Part shown: positions 16,729-25,698 of the stretch, piece by piece | Layout of the letters: each line of letters starts with the position of its first letter | How positions within the stretch are numbered: the first letter of the stretch is position 1 | From: Roseiarcus sp963835885 | GTDB lineage: Bacteria > Pseudomonadota > Alphaproteobacteria > Rhizobiales > Beijerinckiaceae | DNA: 64,000 nt | Assembly (NCBI GenBank): GCA_963835885.1 | Contig: CAWIHF010000039.1 | Location: 186,001 to 250,000, forward strand | Direction: 5' to 3' | The notes under the pieces: generated by a model | Databases searched by the model: none | Told to the model about the DNA's origin: nothing | The model's input: the letters and a program-made list of their open reading frames with translations, nothing else | Translations under genes and position numbers: made by a program

Positions 16729-17544
16729 ATGGAGGAAGGGCAGGCCGCCGCCCGCGGAGCGCGGTCCGAATCTGTTCAATCCCTCGTGCGTGCACTCGGC
16801 ATCATCAATCGGCTTTCAGAGGCCGCGGCCGGTATGACGCTGACGAGGATCGCGGAGAGTGTCGATCTTGCGCCGTCGACCGTCCACAGGCTCCTCACGA
16901 CCCTCGAACAGGAGCGTTACGTGCGGTTCGATCCGGAAAGACGGCTGTGGTCGGTCGGCGTACAGACGTTCGTGGCCGGTTGCGCTTTTCTCAAGACGCG
17001 CGACCTCGTCGGCGTCGCGCGTCCATACATGCGCGCGCTGATGAAGGAATGCAGGGAGACGGTGAACCTCGCGGTTCAGGAGTACCGCGAAGCGATGTAC
17101 GTCCATCAGATCGAGCATTCCGCCGTGATTCAGCCCCTCGCAAAGCCGGGCGCACGGGTCCCGCTCTATTGTTCCGCAGTCGGCAAGGCGTTGCTCGCGG
17201 CCAAAACCGATGGCGAGTTGGGGAGGCTGCTGCCCGAAGACGGGGCATGCCGGCTCACGGCCAATACAATCGTCAGCCGGTCGGCGCTGTGCGAGGACAT
17301 TGCGCTGATCCGGCAACGCGGATTTGCCGTCGATGACGAGGAGCATGCGATCGGTTTGCGATGCGTCGCGGCCCTGGTGTTCAGTGAGCTCCGCGAGCCG
17401 ATGGCGGCAATCTCCATATCAGGGCCGGCGACGCGGATCTCGCATTCGAGCATTCCGCGCCTTGCAGAGCTGTTGCGTCAGAAGGCCGCCGGGATCACCG
17501 CCAAGCTTGGCGGCGCGAGTCCAGGGACTTTCTCGCGGAACTGA
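16729..17544 (+). CDS. IclR-family transcriptional regulator
   Basis: Regulator of 271 residues with an N-terminal winged helix-turn-helix (LGIINRLSEAAAGMTLTRIAE, LAPSTVHRLLTTLEQERYV) and a C-terminal IclR effector domain (PYMRALMKECRETVNLAVQEY, GARVPLYCSAVGKALLA, RQRGFAVDDEEHAIGLRCVAA). IclR proteins usually control nearby catabolic genes, and the PQQ-type sugar dehydrogenase downstream is the natural candidate (inference). ATG 16729 is a conservative start; the open frame extends upstream antisense to hisB and is not IclR-like. Confidence 0.9.
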   Translation: MEEGQAAARGARSESVQSLVRALGIINRLSEAAAGMTLTRIAESVDLAPSTVHRLLTTLEQERYVRFDPERRLWSVGVQTFVAGCAFLKTRDLVGVARPYMRALMKECRETVNLAVQEYREAMYVHQIEHSAVIQPLAKPGARVPLYCSAVGKALLAAKTDGELGRLLPEDGACRLTANTIVSRSALCEDIALIRQRGFAVDDEEHAIGLRCVAALVFSELREPMAAISISGPATRISHSSIPRLAELLRQKAAGITAKLGGASPGTFSRN

Positions 17545-17991
17545 CCATGCGGTGTGGACGGACGCGCTTCTGAACGTTGCCCGATGAGGCAAGGGTAAGA
17601 CCCGAAACTTGCTCGATCGCGGCCGGCGAAGCCGCTGCGACCTCTACCGCAGCCCAAATGCAACTGATTTGTGCGTGTCGCCAGGCGCGTGCCGCTGACC
17701 GAACGCCTTTTCCTCAGGCGCTAGCCCCACCCCTTTACTGCATTGCTATACTGTCCTTTCCACGATGCGGAAAATGTCGCGGGAGGCCTTGGAGCCGAAA
17801 GCGGTTCGGATACTGTGGAAAGGAACAGGGATTTTGGACGGGAAGATAATGAAGTCTGGGCGGCGAAATCGCTCGGCAGAACGGCAGCGTAACGACGCTG
17901 ACTCCAAGTTCAGAACAGGCAGCGGCCAGGGCCGCCCGCTGTCGCGATCAAAAGATAAAGGTCGGTCTCAAGAGGAACCAAGGAGAGTGAC
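17545..17991. other. Intergenic region between iclR and the PQQ-type dehydrogenase
   Basis: No convincing gene. It holds a perfect 9-bp inverted repeat with widely separated arms, CCTTTCCAC (17755-17763) and GTGGAAAGG (17815-17823), plus a local TTTCC/GGAAA palindrome at 17757-17773 next to an AT-rich GCTATACTG (17745-17753) that could be a -10 element. These could be operator sites for the IclR regulator. A strong ribosome-binding site (AAGGAGAG) ends the region. Confidence 0.4.
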
Positions 17992-19251
17992 ATGAATTGA
18001 CGTTACCTTTCGGCAGTTGCGCTCGCGGCGCTGATGATCGGAACTGGCGCGGCGTCCGCGGACGCCCTGCAGACGCTCGAGGGCATGCACACGACGCCGC
18101 CGGTCGCGTGGCCGACCGTGCCGCAGGAGGGGCCCAAGGCGGACGCAGTCAGGAAAATTCTGAAGGAGAAGATCAAGCTGCCACCGGGGTTCCACATTGA
18201 GCTTTACGCGCTCGTCCCCGACGCCCGTCATATGGCCGTCGGGCCCCAGGGCGTCGTGACCTTCGTCGGCACGCGCAAGACCAAGATCTGGGCGGTGACC
18301 GACCGCTCCCGCGCGGGCGCCGAGGGCGGAATCGAGGTCAAGGAATTCGCCCCCACCTTGCCGAAGAAACTGCCGAACGGCCCCTGCTTCTCGAAGGACG
18401 GGTTCCTCTATGTCGTCGAGCAGAACCGCGTGCTGCAATATCCGGCGGCCGAATTCTTCTATGAAAGCCCGGACGTCGCGGTGAGCGAGGTCGTTCCGGA
18501 GGGCGAGCTTATTCCGAAGTCGGAGGAGAGCTTCAACCACACCGCGCGCGAGTGCCGCGTCGGCCCCGACGGCAAGCTCTACATCCAGCTCGGCCAACCC
18601 TACAATGTGCCGCCAAAGGATAAGGTCGCGCTCTATAAGAGGATCGGCATGGGCGGCATCATCCGCATGGACCAGGACGGCAAGAACCGCGAGGTCTACG
18701 CGACGGGGCTGCGCAATCCGGTCGGCTTCGACTTCAACCCGAAGGACAAGACGCTCTGGACCAACGACAATCAGGTCGACGGCATGGGAGATGACATCCC
18801 GCCAGGCGAGATGAACCGCGTCGACAAGATGGGCGAGGAATTCGGCTTCCCGTGGTATGGCGGCGGGCACACCCGCACCAACGAATACAAGAACGAAACG
18901 CCACCGGCCGACGTGATTTTCCCTGAAGTCGAGCAGGTCGCGCACGCGGCCGACCTCGGCCTCTCCTTCTACACCGGCGACATGTTTCCGGCGAAGTACA
19001 AGGGGGCGATCTTCTCGACCCAGCACGGCTCGTGGAACCGGACCGTGCCCGTCGGCGCTAGGGTAATGGTCACCTTCCTCAAGGACGATGGCCACGTCGC
19101 CGGCCCGTCGATCCCCTTCGCGGAAGGGTGGAATGACAACGGCCACTATCTCGGCCGTCCCGTCGACGTCCAACAATATTGGGACGGGTCCCTGCTCGTG
19201 TCCGACGACCTCGTCGGAGCCGTTTATCGCATCTGGTACGATGGCAAGTAA
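17992..19251 (+). CDS. Secreted PQQ-dependent sugar (sorbosone-type) dehydrogenase with a stop at codon 3
   Basis: Periplasmic quinoprotein of the soluble glucose/L-sorbosone dehydrogenase fold. Features: PDARHMAVGPQGVVTFVGTR, the HTARECRVGPDGKLYIQLG blade, GLRNPVGFDFNP, WTNDNQVDGMGDD and the C-terminal QHGSWNR. The strong ribosome-binding site AGGAGAGTGAC precedes ATG 17992, but the frame reads Met-Asn-TGA before continuing in the same frame through a textbook signal peptide (RYLSAVALAALMIGTGAASA-DA). One substitution in the TGA would restore it. The next in-frame ATG (18034) lies inside the signal peptide and would leave no export signal. A cytochrome c gene overlaps the 3' end. Confidence 0.85.
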
Positions 19252-19651
19252 CGGCCGGAAACATCTCTTCGGACGGCGCCGTAATCCGCGGCGCCGTCTA
19301 TCCCGTCCCTACGCTAGGCGCCGCGCGATCGCCCTCGTCATCTCTGCCTCGGCGGTTTTCGCGGCCGAGGAGGCGATGGCGAGCGACGCCACGATAGGGC
19401 GAGGAATTGCTGAGCAGAAGTGCATAGTCTGCCACGGCCTCGACGGGATCGCCAAGATTGCGGAAGCGCCGAATCTGGCCGGCCAAAACGAGCGCTACCT
19501 GGTAGAGCAGCTCGGCGCCTTCAAGGCCGGGGTCAGGCACAACGAGATGATGTCGATCGTCATCGAGGGGCTCTCTGACACAGACATCGCCGATCTTGCA
19601 GCCTATTACTCGGCGATAGAAATTAGCGTCGGGAAACTTCCCGGCGGCTGA
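19241..19651 (+). CDS. Small c-type cytochrome
   Basis: Class I cytochrome c of 136 residues with a single CIVCH heme site (Cys61, Cys64, His65) and a distal methionine candidate in NEMMSIVIEGLSDTDI. It has a long arginine-rich N-terminus before a hydrophobic segment (AIALVISASAVFAAEEAMA) that should act as signal or anchor. ATG 19241 overlaps the end of the dehydrogenase gene by 11 bases, so it is probably the electron acceptor of that enzyme. The unusually long basic leader leaves the start somewhat uncertain. Confidence 0.85.
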   Translation: MASNGRKHLFGRRRNPRRRLSRPYARRRAIALVISASAVFAAEEAMASDATIGRGIAEQKCIVCHGLDGIAKIAEAPNLAGQNERYLVEQLGAFKAGVRHNEMMSIVIEGLSDTDIADLAAYYSAIEISVGKLPGG

Positions 19652-19787
19652 TTTTGGGGCTCCCCTACGCCGCAACGTCGGCGTCGTCAAATCGACAAGC
19701 GGCGGTAGAAGGCCGTGAAAAACACGCCTAGCACCGAGGTTCTGGCTGTCAAACACGGAAACCCGGCGTCGCTGCAAGAGACAGGGT

Positions 19788-20312
19788 TCAATCCGGTCCG
19801 GGGCCCGGCCGGCAAACGCCTCGATAGGCGCTTCCGTCGGCCGCCGAGAAAAGCGCGAACGGCCGCTCGACGCCGTCCCTCGCCTCTTGTTCGATCGAAA
19901 GTGCGACGACGTTCCCATCGCTTGCGATGGCCTCGCCGACGAGTGGACCGGTCACACCGGACATGCGAGTCCAGATGACGCGTCTTTCGTCGCCGTCCTT
20001 GAAGCGCAAAGAGCCGCTCGTGACTTCCGCGTCGTAGAGGATCAACTCGATCTTGCTGGTGTCGGGATCGACCATCGCCAAAATCTCGCCTTCGCCGAAG
20101 TGAGCGGTGACCTCGAACTCGACGGAAGACCTCGCGTCCGACGCGCGGGCTGGCCGCCCGGGTTCGAGCTGACCGTCGCACAGAAAATCAAGGCGAGGCG
20201 CCCCGCGGGCAGGCTCGCCGCAGACGGCGCTGTGGGTCGGCGCCGCTGCTATCGGCAAGGCCACGAGGGCGATTTCCAGGATGCGACGCCAAACCACGAC
20301 GGCCTCCAACAA
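19788..20312 (-). CDS. Hypothetical secreted protein
   Basis: Not recognised. The 174-residue frame starts with a basic/hydrophobic leader (RRILEIALVALPIAAAPTHSAVCG) that looks like a signal peptide, followed by a soluble beta-rich part (ILAMVDPDTSKIELILYDAE, RVIWTRMSGVTGPLVGE) and a cysteine-containing tail (YRGVCRPG). Three cysteines lie in the mature part or near its edge. It converges with the cytochrome gene and is divergent from the lyxose isomerase gene. Codon pattern and a clean signal peptide favour a real gene, but no family could be named. Confidence 0.6.
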   Translation of the reverse strand: MLEAVVVWRRILEIALVALPIAAAPTHSAVCGEPARGAPRLDFLCDGQLEPGRPARASDARSSVEFEVTAHFGEGEILAMVDPDTSKIELILYDAEVTSGSLRFKDGDERRVIWTRMSGVTGPLVGEAIASDGNVVALSIEQEARDGVERPFALFSAADGSAYRGVCRPGPGPD

Positions 20313-20493
20313 AAGCTCACCACGAAGTCTTCTCTATTCGCTCGAGCGCCGCAACATGGGATGAAAATCGCACTGCGCTGGTCCTCTCAGGTGGGTCACG
20401 TGCGGAGCGGACGGAGGATCGATCTGCTATCCTTAATTCGACGCTGTCGACGGCGCGTTTTGCGCTCGCGGCCACCAGAGAGGGAGGAAAGGC

Positions 20494-21165
20494 GTGAAGC
20501 GATCGGAAATCAACGCGGCCATCAGGGGGGCGATGGAGCTCTTGGAGGCCAACCGCTGGTCGTTGCCGCCCTGGGCCCACTGGACGGCGGAGGACTACGC
20601 CAAGGACGCCACGACAGCCCGCTATCTGCGCGACCACCAGATGGGCTGGGACGTCACGGATTTCGGATCCGGCAACTTCGCCCGGCGCGGCCTCACCTTG
20701 TTCTGCGTCCGCAACGGAGTTCAGAGTGACCCAAACGGCAAGCCTTACGCGGAAAAACTCTTGATCGTCGCTGAGGGACAAGAGACCCCGACACATCGCC
20801 ATCGCGTTAAAATGGAGGACATCATCAACCGCGCCGGCGGGGTGCTGGTGATCGAATTCGCCCACGCTGACAAGGAGGGCAAGCCGACCGGCGCGCCGGT
20901 GACGGTCCGCGTCGACGGCGTCGCGCGCACGCTCGAGCCATGGGAAAAACTGCGGCTGAGCCCGGGAGAGAGCGTTACGGTCGAGCGTGGGGTCTATCAC
21001 CGGTTCTACGGCGAAGCGGGCAAAGGCATTGTGCTCGTGGGCGAAGTCAGCCAGGTCAACGACGACCGCACGGACAACGACTTCCTCGACTCGGTCGGAC
21101 GGTTCGCCGAGATCGAGGAGGACGAGCCGCCGCTGCGCCGCCTGTGGAACGAAGTCGGCGCGTGA
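20494..21165 (+). CDS. D-lyxose (D-mannose) ketol-isomerase family protein
   Basis: Cupin-type sugar isomerase of 223 residues, the YdaE/EcSI family that interconverts D-lyxose with D-xylulose or D-mannose with D-fructose. The metal-binding region is THRHRVKMEDIINRAGG, followed by the PGESVTVERGVYHRFYGE strand carrying the later histidine, and GEVSQVNDDRTDN. GAGGGAGGAAAG precedes the ATG. No sugar kinase or transporter flanks it, so its in vivo substrate is open. Confidence 0.85.
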   Translation: MKRSEINAAIRGAMELLEANRWSLPPWAHWTAEDYAKDATTARYLRDHQMGWDVTDFGSGNFARRGLTLFCVRNGVQSDPNGKPYAEKLLIVAEGQETPTHRHRVKMEDIINRAGGVLVIEFAHADKEGKPTGAPVTVRVDGVARTLEPWEKLRLSPGESVTVERGVYHRFYGEAGKGIVLVGEVSQVNDDRTDNDFLDSVGRFAEIEEDEPPLRRLWNEVGA

Positions 21166-21373
21166 CGGACGCGCGACCGCCTCGCCCGGAGGGCGTCTCC
21201 GTGAGGAACGGATTTTCCGCGGCGACCCGCGCAAACCTTTTGAGTCAATCCGACTGCATCTTCCAGCCACCCGCGGAGCGCGTTTTTCGCCGTGCGTTCG
21301 CTCAATCCGCGCCCGACTGAAGGACGTCAATTGCGCCGCCGAGATCGTCGCCGCGCATGGGCGACCCGGCGCG

Positions 21374-22021
21374 CTATCGGCGATCAGGCCAAATCAGGCC
21401 CTGACGACGCAACCAAGCCAGAAGCCTGAGTATCGGCAGTCCGAGTATCGTCGCGTGGTCGCCATCGATCCGATCGAACAAATGCACGCCAAGACCTTCA
21501 AGCTGGTATCCGCCGACACTGGAAAGAACAGCCGGACCGGCAAGGTCAAAATATTGCGCGATTTCACGGGCCTCGAGCGCGCGCATGTGAAGATCGGCCG
21601 TATCGCTTTCTGCAACGAGCGGTTTGCCATTGCGGGCGAGACAGAAGGCGGAGGTCAATCGATGCGTCCGGCCAGAAAGAAGCGCAAGCGAATTCGCAGC
21701 TTGGACGAGGTCGCGTGACTTGTGGAGAAGACGCCCCTGAACCGTGAGCGTTTGGTCGGCGCCCAAGCAATAGGCCTCGCGGCGCAACAAACTGGCGGCG
21801 ACCGCCTTGGCCTGCGCTAAGTGCAAAGCCACTCTGTCAATGGACCCGCCTTCGGCAAGATAGCGCTCTTCAACCGACCTCTCGTCAATATCGGGCGAAA
21901 CGACTTCGACCACAATGCCCGCCGCGGTCAACAAAGCGCGTCGGCTCGAACTCCTGGAAGCCAGGACAAGCGGATCTTCTCCGGCCCAGACCGTCGGCGC
22001 CGAAACGACCTTGTACGGCAT
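21374..22021 (-). CDS. maf: Maf-like nucleoside triphosphate pyrophosphatase
   Basis: House-cleaning pyrophosphatase acting on non-canonical or methylated NTPs. The 215 residues show LASRSSSRRALLTAAGI at the N-terminus, DIDERSVEER, AVAASLLRREAYCLGADQTLTV with the catalytic aspartate, and GRTHRLTSAF. It lies 5 bases after ppsR, with which it is probably cotranscribed; the ppsR-maf pair next to the chromosomal origin is a known alphaproteobacterial arrangement. The usual next genes (aroE, coaE, dnaQ) do not follow here. Confidence 0.92.
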   Translation of the reverse strand: MPYKVVSAPTVWAGEDPLVLASRSSSRRALLTAAGIVVEVVSPDIDERSVEERYLAEGGSIDRVALHLAQAKAVAASLLRREAYCLGADQTLTVQGRLLHKSRDLVQAANSLALLSGRTHRLTSAFCLARNGKPLVAESDTADLHMRALEAREIAQYFDLAGPAVLSSVGGYQLEGLGVHLFDRIDGDHATILGLPILRLLAWLRRQGLIWPDRR

Positions 22022-22026
22022 GCAGG

Positions 22027-22860
22027 TCAGCCGTCTGCAATGAATTTCAGGCGATGGGCTCGATAGAGGTCGAGCACAGCCGCCGCGGTTTCCTCAATCG
22101 AGCGACGCGAAACGTCGATGGTTGGCCACCCGTGCTTCGCAAAGAGTCGACGCGAGGCAGCAAGCTCCTCGGCGACCGCGGCCCGATCGACATAGTCGAT
22201 CTGAGCGTCAGCATTGAGCGAGAGCAGGCAATTCTGCCGAATTTGCACGATACGATCGGCTGACGCGACGAGCCCGACAACAAGCGGATGGCGAAGGTAG
22301 CCGAGCCCGTGGGGCAGCGGGACATGTGGCACAAGCGGTATATTCGCGGTCTTGTAGCCCCGATTGGCGAGGTAGATACTGGTCGGGGTTTTTGACGTCC
22401 GGCTCACGCCCACGAGGACGATGTCGGCATGCTCGAGGTTCTCAGGCAACTGGCCATCGTCATTGATCATACTAAAATTAAGCGCGTCGATCCGCTTGAA
22501 GTAGTCGGCGTTAAGCATATGCTGGGCGCCTGCACGCGGTGTCGAGTTCTGGCCGAGGTAGGACTTAAATAGGGTTAAGATAGGCCCAAGTACGGAGAGG
22601 CAAGGGGACCCTGAAGCCTCGCAGCTTTCTTCCAGACGCCTGGATAATTCCGAATCGACTAACGTGAAGAGAACGATGCCAGGCGCATTCTCGATTTCCG
22701 TGATCACGCGATCAATCTGAGCAATGGTTCGCACCAACGGGTAGACGTGCTCGATTGAAGCCACCCCCTGATATTGTGCCGAAGCAGCGCGGGAAGCCGC
22801 AATGAGCGTCTCGCCCGTTGAATCGGAAACAAGGTGCAGGTGGAAATAGCTGCGGCCCAA
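22027..22860 (-). CDS. ppsR: Pyruvate, phosphate dikinase / PEP synthase regulatory protein (DUF299)
   Basis: Bifunctional serine/threonine kinase and phosphorylase controlling PEP synthase or PPDK by ADP-dependent phosphorylation. The 277 residues begin FHLHLVSDSTGETLIAASRA, contain the P-loop-like VLVGVSRTSKTPTSIYLANR (about 150-170) and KTANIPLVPHVPLP, and end with DVSRRSIEETAAAV. Length is normal. Its upstream region is the AT-rich candidate origin; in Caulobacter the equivalent gene also begins next to oriC. Confidence 0.93.
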   Translation of the reverse strand: MGRSYFHLHLVSDSTGETLIAASRAASAQYQGVASIEHVYPLVRTIAQIDRVITEIENAPGIVLFTLVDSELSRRLEESCEASGSPCLSVLGPILTLFKSYLGQNSTPRAGAQHMLNADYFKRIDALNFSMINDDGQLPENLEHADIVLVGVSRTSKTPTSIYLANRGYKTANIPLVPHVPLPHGLGYLRHPLVVGLVASADRIVQIRQNCLLSLNADAQIDYVDRAAVAEELAASRRLFAKHGWPTIDVSRRSIEETAAAVLDLYRAHRLKFIADG

Positions 22861-23260
22861 AATGGCCCCCTCAACCGGGTATCAAGCCGTTTATAACCGG
22901 ACCAGAAGCCTGTGGACAGGCTTGGGCAACTGCTCACATGGAGATTGGCCGTCGGCGATCGGAAAGAAACGAACTCGTGATCACCCACAGCGAACATTGA
23001 TGGAAAAGTCGACGACAGAATCTGACTGCGGCCGTGAAGTTTGGGGACAACGCCCGCCCTGTCCAGCTTTATCCCGGCCAAAGGCATAAAAATATTGATG
23101 AAATCATAAAATAATTTACACGTTCGCCATTGTATAATAAGGTATTACACTTTGAACCAATCCGTTTCTTGGTACAATCTTGAATGGCTTCAATTCGCAC
23201 TCATAGAAACATTAGGTAAAGACAATTTAGTAATGTATTTATTGTTCAACGATTGAGAGC
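22861..23260. other. Candidate chromosomal replication origin (oriC)
   Basis: A 400-bp gene-free region directly upstream of ppsR-maf, the position of oriC in Caulobacter and Sinorhizobium. Bases 23087-23260 are strikingly AT-rich inside a GC-rich window and could be the unwinding element. A perfect IHF consensus occurs at 22880-22893. DnaA-box-like 9-mers with two mismatches to TTATCCACA occur at 22909-22917 (minus), about 22981-22989 (plus) and about 23042-23050 (minus). One GANTC methylation site lies near 23018. No exact DnaA box and no hemE gene are present, so this remains a candidate. Confidence 0.5.
22880..22893 (+). promoter_or_regulatory. Perfect IHF consensus site
   Basis: TATCAAGCCGTTTA matches WATCAARNNNNTTR at every defined position, 20 bases upstream of the ppsR start. 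IHF sites are a normal part of alphaproteobacterial origins but also occur in promoters. Confidence 0.5.
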
Positions 23261-23386
23261 CCTATGCAGTTCGGCGATCAGGCGACGCGGCTAGCCTTTC
23301 GCCGTCATCAGCCTGGGCAGAGGACTTTGCACCTCCAAGCTGTCGATCATGCTCGGCACACCGCGAATATGCGCACTCGGCGCGCG

Positions 23387-23905
23387 TCATCCTTGATGAT
23401 GATAATGGACGATGTTGCGCGCCGCGCGATCACCGGCCGCTTTGGCGTCCGCCTCGCACATAAAGGCGCCTTTCTTCGTCTGGCCGTAATATCGCGCGCC
23501 CTGATAGTGGTAGATGTGCGAATCGGTGTTGACCCAGACGACCTTATCAGTCGGGCACCGATAGCGAGCCTCCGCCTCGGTGTGGAACTGCCCCGCCCCG
23601 GTCGGCACAGGCGCCGCGGTCTGGGTCGGCGCCTGAGGCTGCCACCACGGAATGGGCGAACTGGATGGGGTGGGTGCGGGCGCCGGAGCAGGGGCCGGAG
23701 CCATCGACGCTGGGGACGGCTGCATCTTGCACCGGGTAAGGAATTGCGGCCAGGTCACGCCTCCGGTCGTTCCGGCGGCCTGAGCCTGTTTCCACTGGGC
23801 CGCACAGGCGGACATGACGCTTTCGGCGTTTGCGGCGGACGAACCCCCGATTGCGACGCTGACGAGGAGAGCGGCCGCAGCCGCCGACGAAACGAGAATA
23901 CGCAT
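23387..23905 (-). CDS. Secreted hypothetical protein of a Rhizobiales family
   Basis: Exported protein of 172 residues. ATG 23905 starts a clear signal peptide (MRILVSSAAAAALLVSVAIG...ANA). The mature part has a short motif common in small secreted rhizobial proteins (CAAQWKQAQAAGTTGGVTW, PQFLTRC), a Pro/Ala-rich linker (PAPAPAPAPTPSS), and a C-terminal domain VVWVNTDSHIYHYQGARYYG ... AFMCEADAKAAGDRAARN. The second domain also recurs in periplasmic proteins of the order (from memory). No function is known. An in-frame extension to 24028 does not look coding. Confidence 0.75.
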   Translation of the reverse strand: MRILVSSAAAAALLVSVAIGGSSAANAESVMSACAAQWKQAQAAGTTGGVTWPQFLTRCKMQPSPASMAPAPAPAPAPTPSSSPIPWWQPQAPTQTAAPVPTGAGQFHTEAEARYRCPTDKVVWVNTDSHIYHYQGARYYGQTKKGAFMCEADAKAAGDRAARNIVHYHHQG

Positions 23906-24113
23906 CGAGGTTTTCCTAAGGCCGCCGCCCGACGCGGGCAATGCGGCCAGCCTATTCGAGCAACAGAACGGCGCCAATGCGATTTTGCGCCCCAGGCGGG
24001 GCAGGACACGCTTTGGCCGCCGTGCCACTCAGGCATGCGTTGGCTAGCAAAGAAAAATCGGCGCGAAATCTTCCGCGCCGAGCGTTTTGGTTGTTCGTCC
24101 GCGGACCTTCGCT

Positions 24114-24878
24114 CTACTTGACCAGACGAGGCGCGCCGGCGCGCGCAACCTCGTTCTCCTGCACGACGCCCAGACGCCGCGCCACCTCGGTGTAGGCCTC
24201 GATCAGGCCGCCGAGGTCCTTGCGGAAGCGGTCCTTGTCGAGCTTGTCGTTGGTCTTGACGTCCCACAGGCGGCAGAAGTCCGGGCTGATTTCGTCGGCA
24301 AGAACGATCCGCATGTTCTCGCCTTCCCAGAGCCGCCCGCACTCGATCTTGAAGTCGATCAGGCGGATGCCGACGCCTAGGAAGAGCCCGGACAGGAAGT
24401 CGTTGACGCGGATCGCCAGCGCCATGACGTCGTCGATCTCCTGAGGCGCCGCCCAGCCAAAGGCGGTGATGTGCTCTTCCGACACCATCGGATCGTTCAA
24501 CTGGTCATTTTTATAATAGAACTCGATGATCGAACGCGGCAGTTGCGCTCCCTCCTCGAGGCCGAGGCGCGTGGCCAGCGAACCGGCTGCGACGTTGCGC
24601 ACCACGATCTCGAGCGGAATGATCTCAACCTCTCGGATGAGCTGTTCGCGCATGTTCATGCGGCGGATAAAATGGGTCGGTACGCCGATGTCATTCAGGC
24701 GCTGAAAGAGATACTCGGAGATCCTGTTGTTAAGGACGCCCTTACCCTCGATCACCTCGTGCTTCTTGGCGTTGAATGCGGTCGCGTCGTCCTTGAAATA
24801 TTGCACGAGCGTGCCCGGCTCCGGGCCCTCGTAGAGGACCTTGGCTTTGCCTTCATAGATGCGTCGGCGGCGGTTCAT
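24114..24878 (-). CDS. purC: SAICAR synthetase
   Basis: ATP-dependent ligase joining CAIR and aspartate in purine synthesis. The 254-residue protein shows RRRRIYEGKAKVLYEG, FKDDATAFNAKKHEVIEGKG, the signature IPLEIVVRNVAAGSLATRLG, and LIDFKIECGR / IVLADEISPD. I chose ATG 24878 because it gives the family N-terminus; ATG 24908 has a better ribosome-binding site (AAAAGG) and adds ten residues, so it is a real alternative. Confidence 0.93.
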   Translation of the reverse strand: MNRRRRIYEGKAKVLYEGPEPGTLVQYFKDDATAFNAKKHEVIEGKGVLNNRISEYLFQRLNDIGVPTHFIRRMNMREQLIREVEIIPLEIVVRNVAAGSLATRLGLEEGAQLPRSIIEFYYKNDQLNDPMVSEEHITAFGWAAPQEIDDVMALAIRVNDFLSGLFLGVGIRLIDFKIECGRLWEGENMRIVLADEISPDFCRLWDVKTNDKLDKDRFRKDLGGLIEAYTEVARRLGVVQENEVARAGAPRLVK

Positions 24879-24983
24879 GCGATGCGACCGTGGCTTGAGG
24901 AAATCCATGCACGTGGCCTTTTCTGGTGGAATCCCGCCTTCGCCCGCGTGCGGGTAGGGGGAATATGGGGATACGGGCCGCAT

Positions 24984-25377
24984 AAGCCAAGCATTGGTCT
25001 TGTCCGGACCGGGGGCCAGCCCCGGCCGTCAACTTAGCCGATCGGGGCCGCCGGCACAAACGATCCCCGCGACATAACGTCGCCCTGGCGGCCCAATAGA
25101 CAAAGTGTCTAGTGCCGCAGGGTCGACGCGGTTCCGGAATCAAAGCTAAATATCCCGTCAGGAAGGGCCAGGAAAGAGAGACGAACCGTTCGCGTTTTCC
25201 GCTGTATGGCTAAAAAGAACGCGGTTTGCGGATTTCGGGAATTAAATCGGCGAGACGGCAACGGCTCGAACGCTGCTGTCTCTCGGAAAGGGAGCGCCTC
25301 AACAGCGTGCGCGTCGCTCTTCTTGAGGCGCGGTCGGAAAAGGACGTCGACCTTGTCGGCGTTCCGGGGAGGAAGCC
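24984..25377. other. Intergenic region upstream of the acetate permease operon
   Basis: About 390 bp between the divergent purC and DUF485 genes. A frame open from 25206 runs into actP in the same phase but its first 160 codons look non-coding. A good ribosome-binding site (GGGGAGGAAG) lies just before 25378. No clear promoter, riboswitch or small gene was seen. Confidence 0.5.
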
Positions 25378-25698
25378 ATGGATGTCTCAACCCTAAAGCG
25401 GATCGAGGCCGATCCGAACTACCAGAAGCTCGTGTCCGAGCGGAAGTCGTTCGGCTGGACGCTCGCGATCATCATCCTTGCTATCTACTACGGCTTCATC
25501 GCCGTCGTCGCATTTGCGCCCCAGGTCATCTCGACCAAGCTCTCCGGCGACATCACAGTCGGCATTGTTGTCGGACTGGCGATCATTCTCGCCTCGATCC
25601 TGCTTACGGGCATTTATGTCATGCGGGCCAACAGCGAATACGACGACCTAACGAATGCGATCGTCAACGCCGTCAAGACGGGAGGAAAGAAGCGATGA
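25378..25698 (+). CDS. DUF485/YjcH-like inner membrane protein
   Basis: Small two-helix membrane protein of 106 residues. It starts with a soluble helix typical of the family (ADPNYQKLVSERKSFGW), followed by two membrane segments (LAIIILAIYYGFIAVVAF; ITVGIVVGLAIILASILLTGIYV) and a short polar tail (RANSEYDDL). It overlaps actP by four bases (ATGA), the standard arrangement in which the small protein partners the solute/sodium symporter. Its exact role is not known. Confidence 0.92.
   Translation: MDVSTLKRIEADPNYQKLVSERKSFGWTLAIIILAIYYGFIAVVAFAPQVISTKLSGDITVGIVVGLAIILASILLTGIYVMRANSEYDDLTNAIVNAVKTGGKKR

Noticed and set aside
17998..18000. TGA read as selenocysteine in the dehydrogenase
   Set aside because: It lies in a signal peptide, where selenocysteine has no use, and no SECIS-like hairpin was seen directly after it.
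22981..22989. Exact DnaA box
   Set aside because: The closest 9-mers in the region have two mismatches to TTATCCACA, so they are listed only as weak support for oriC.
23087..23260. AT-rich stretch as a horizontally acquired fragment
   Set aside because: It is short, holds no gene, integrase or repeat, and its place next to ppsR fits an origin better.
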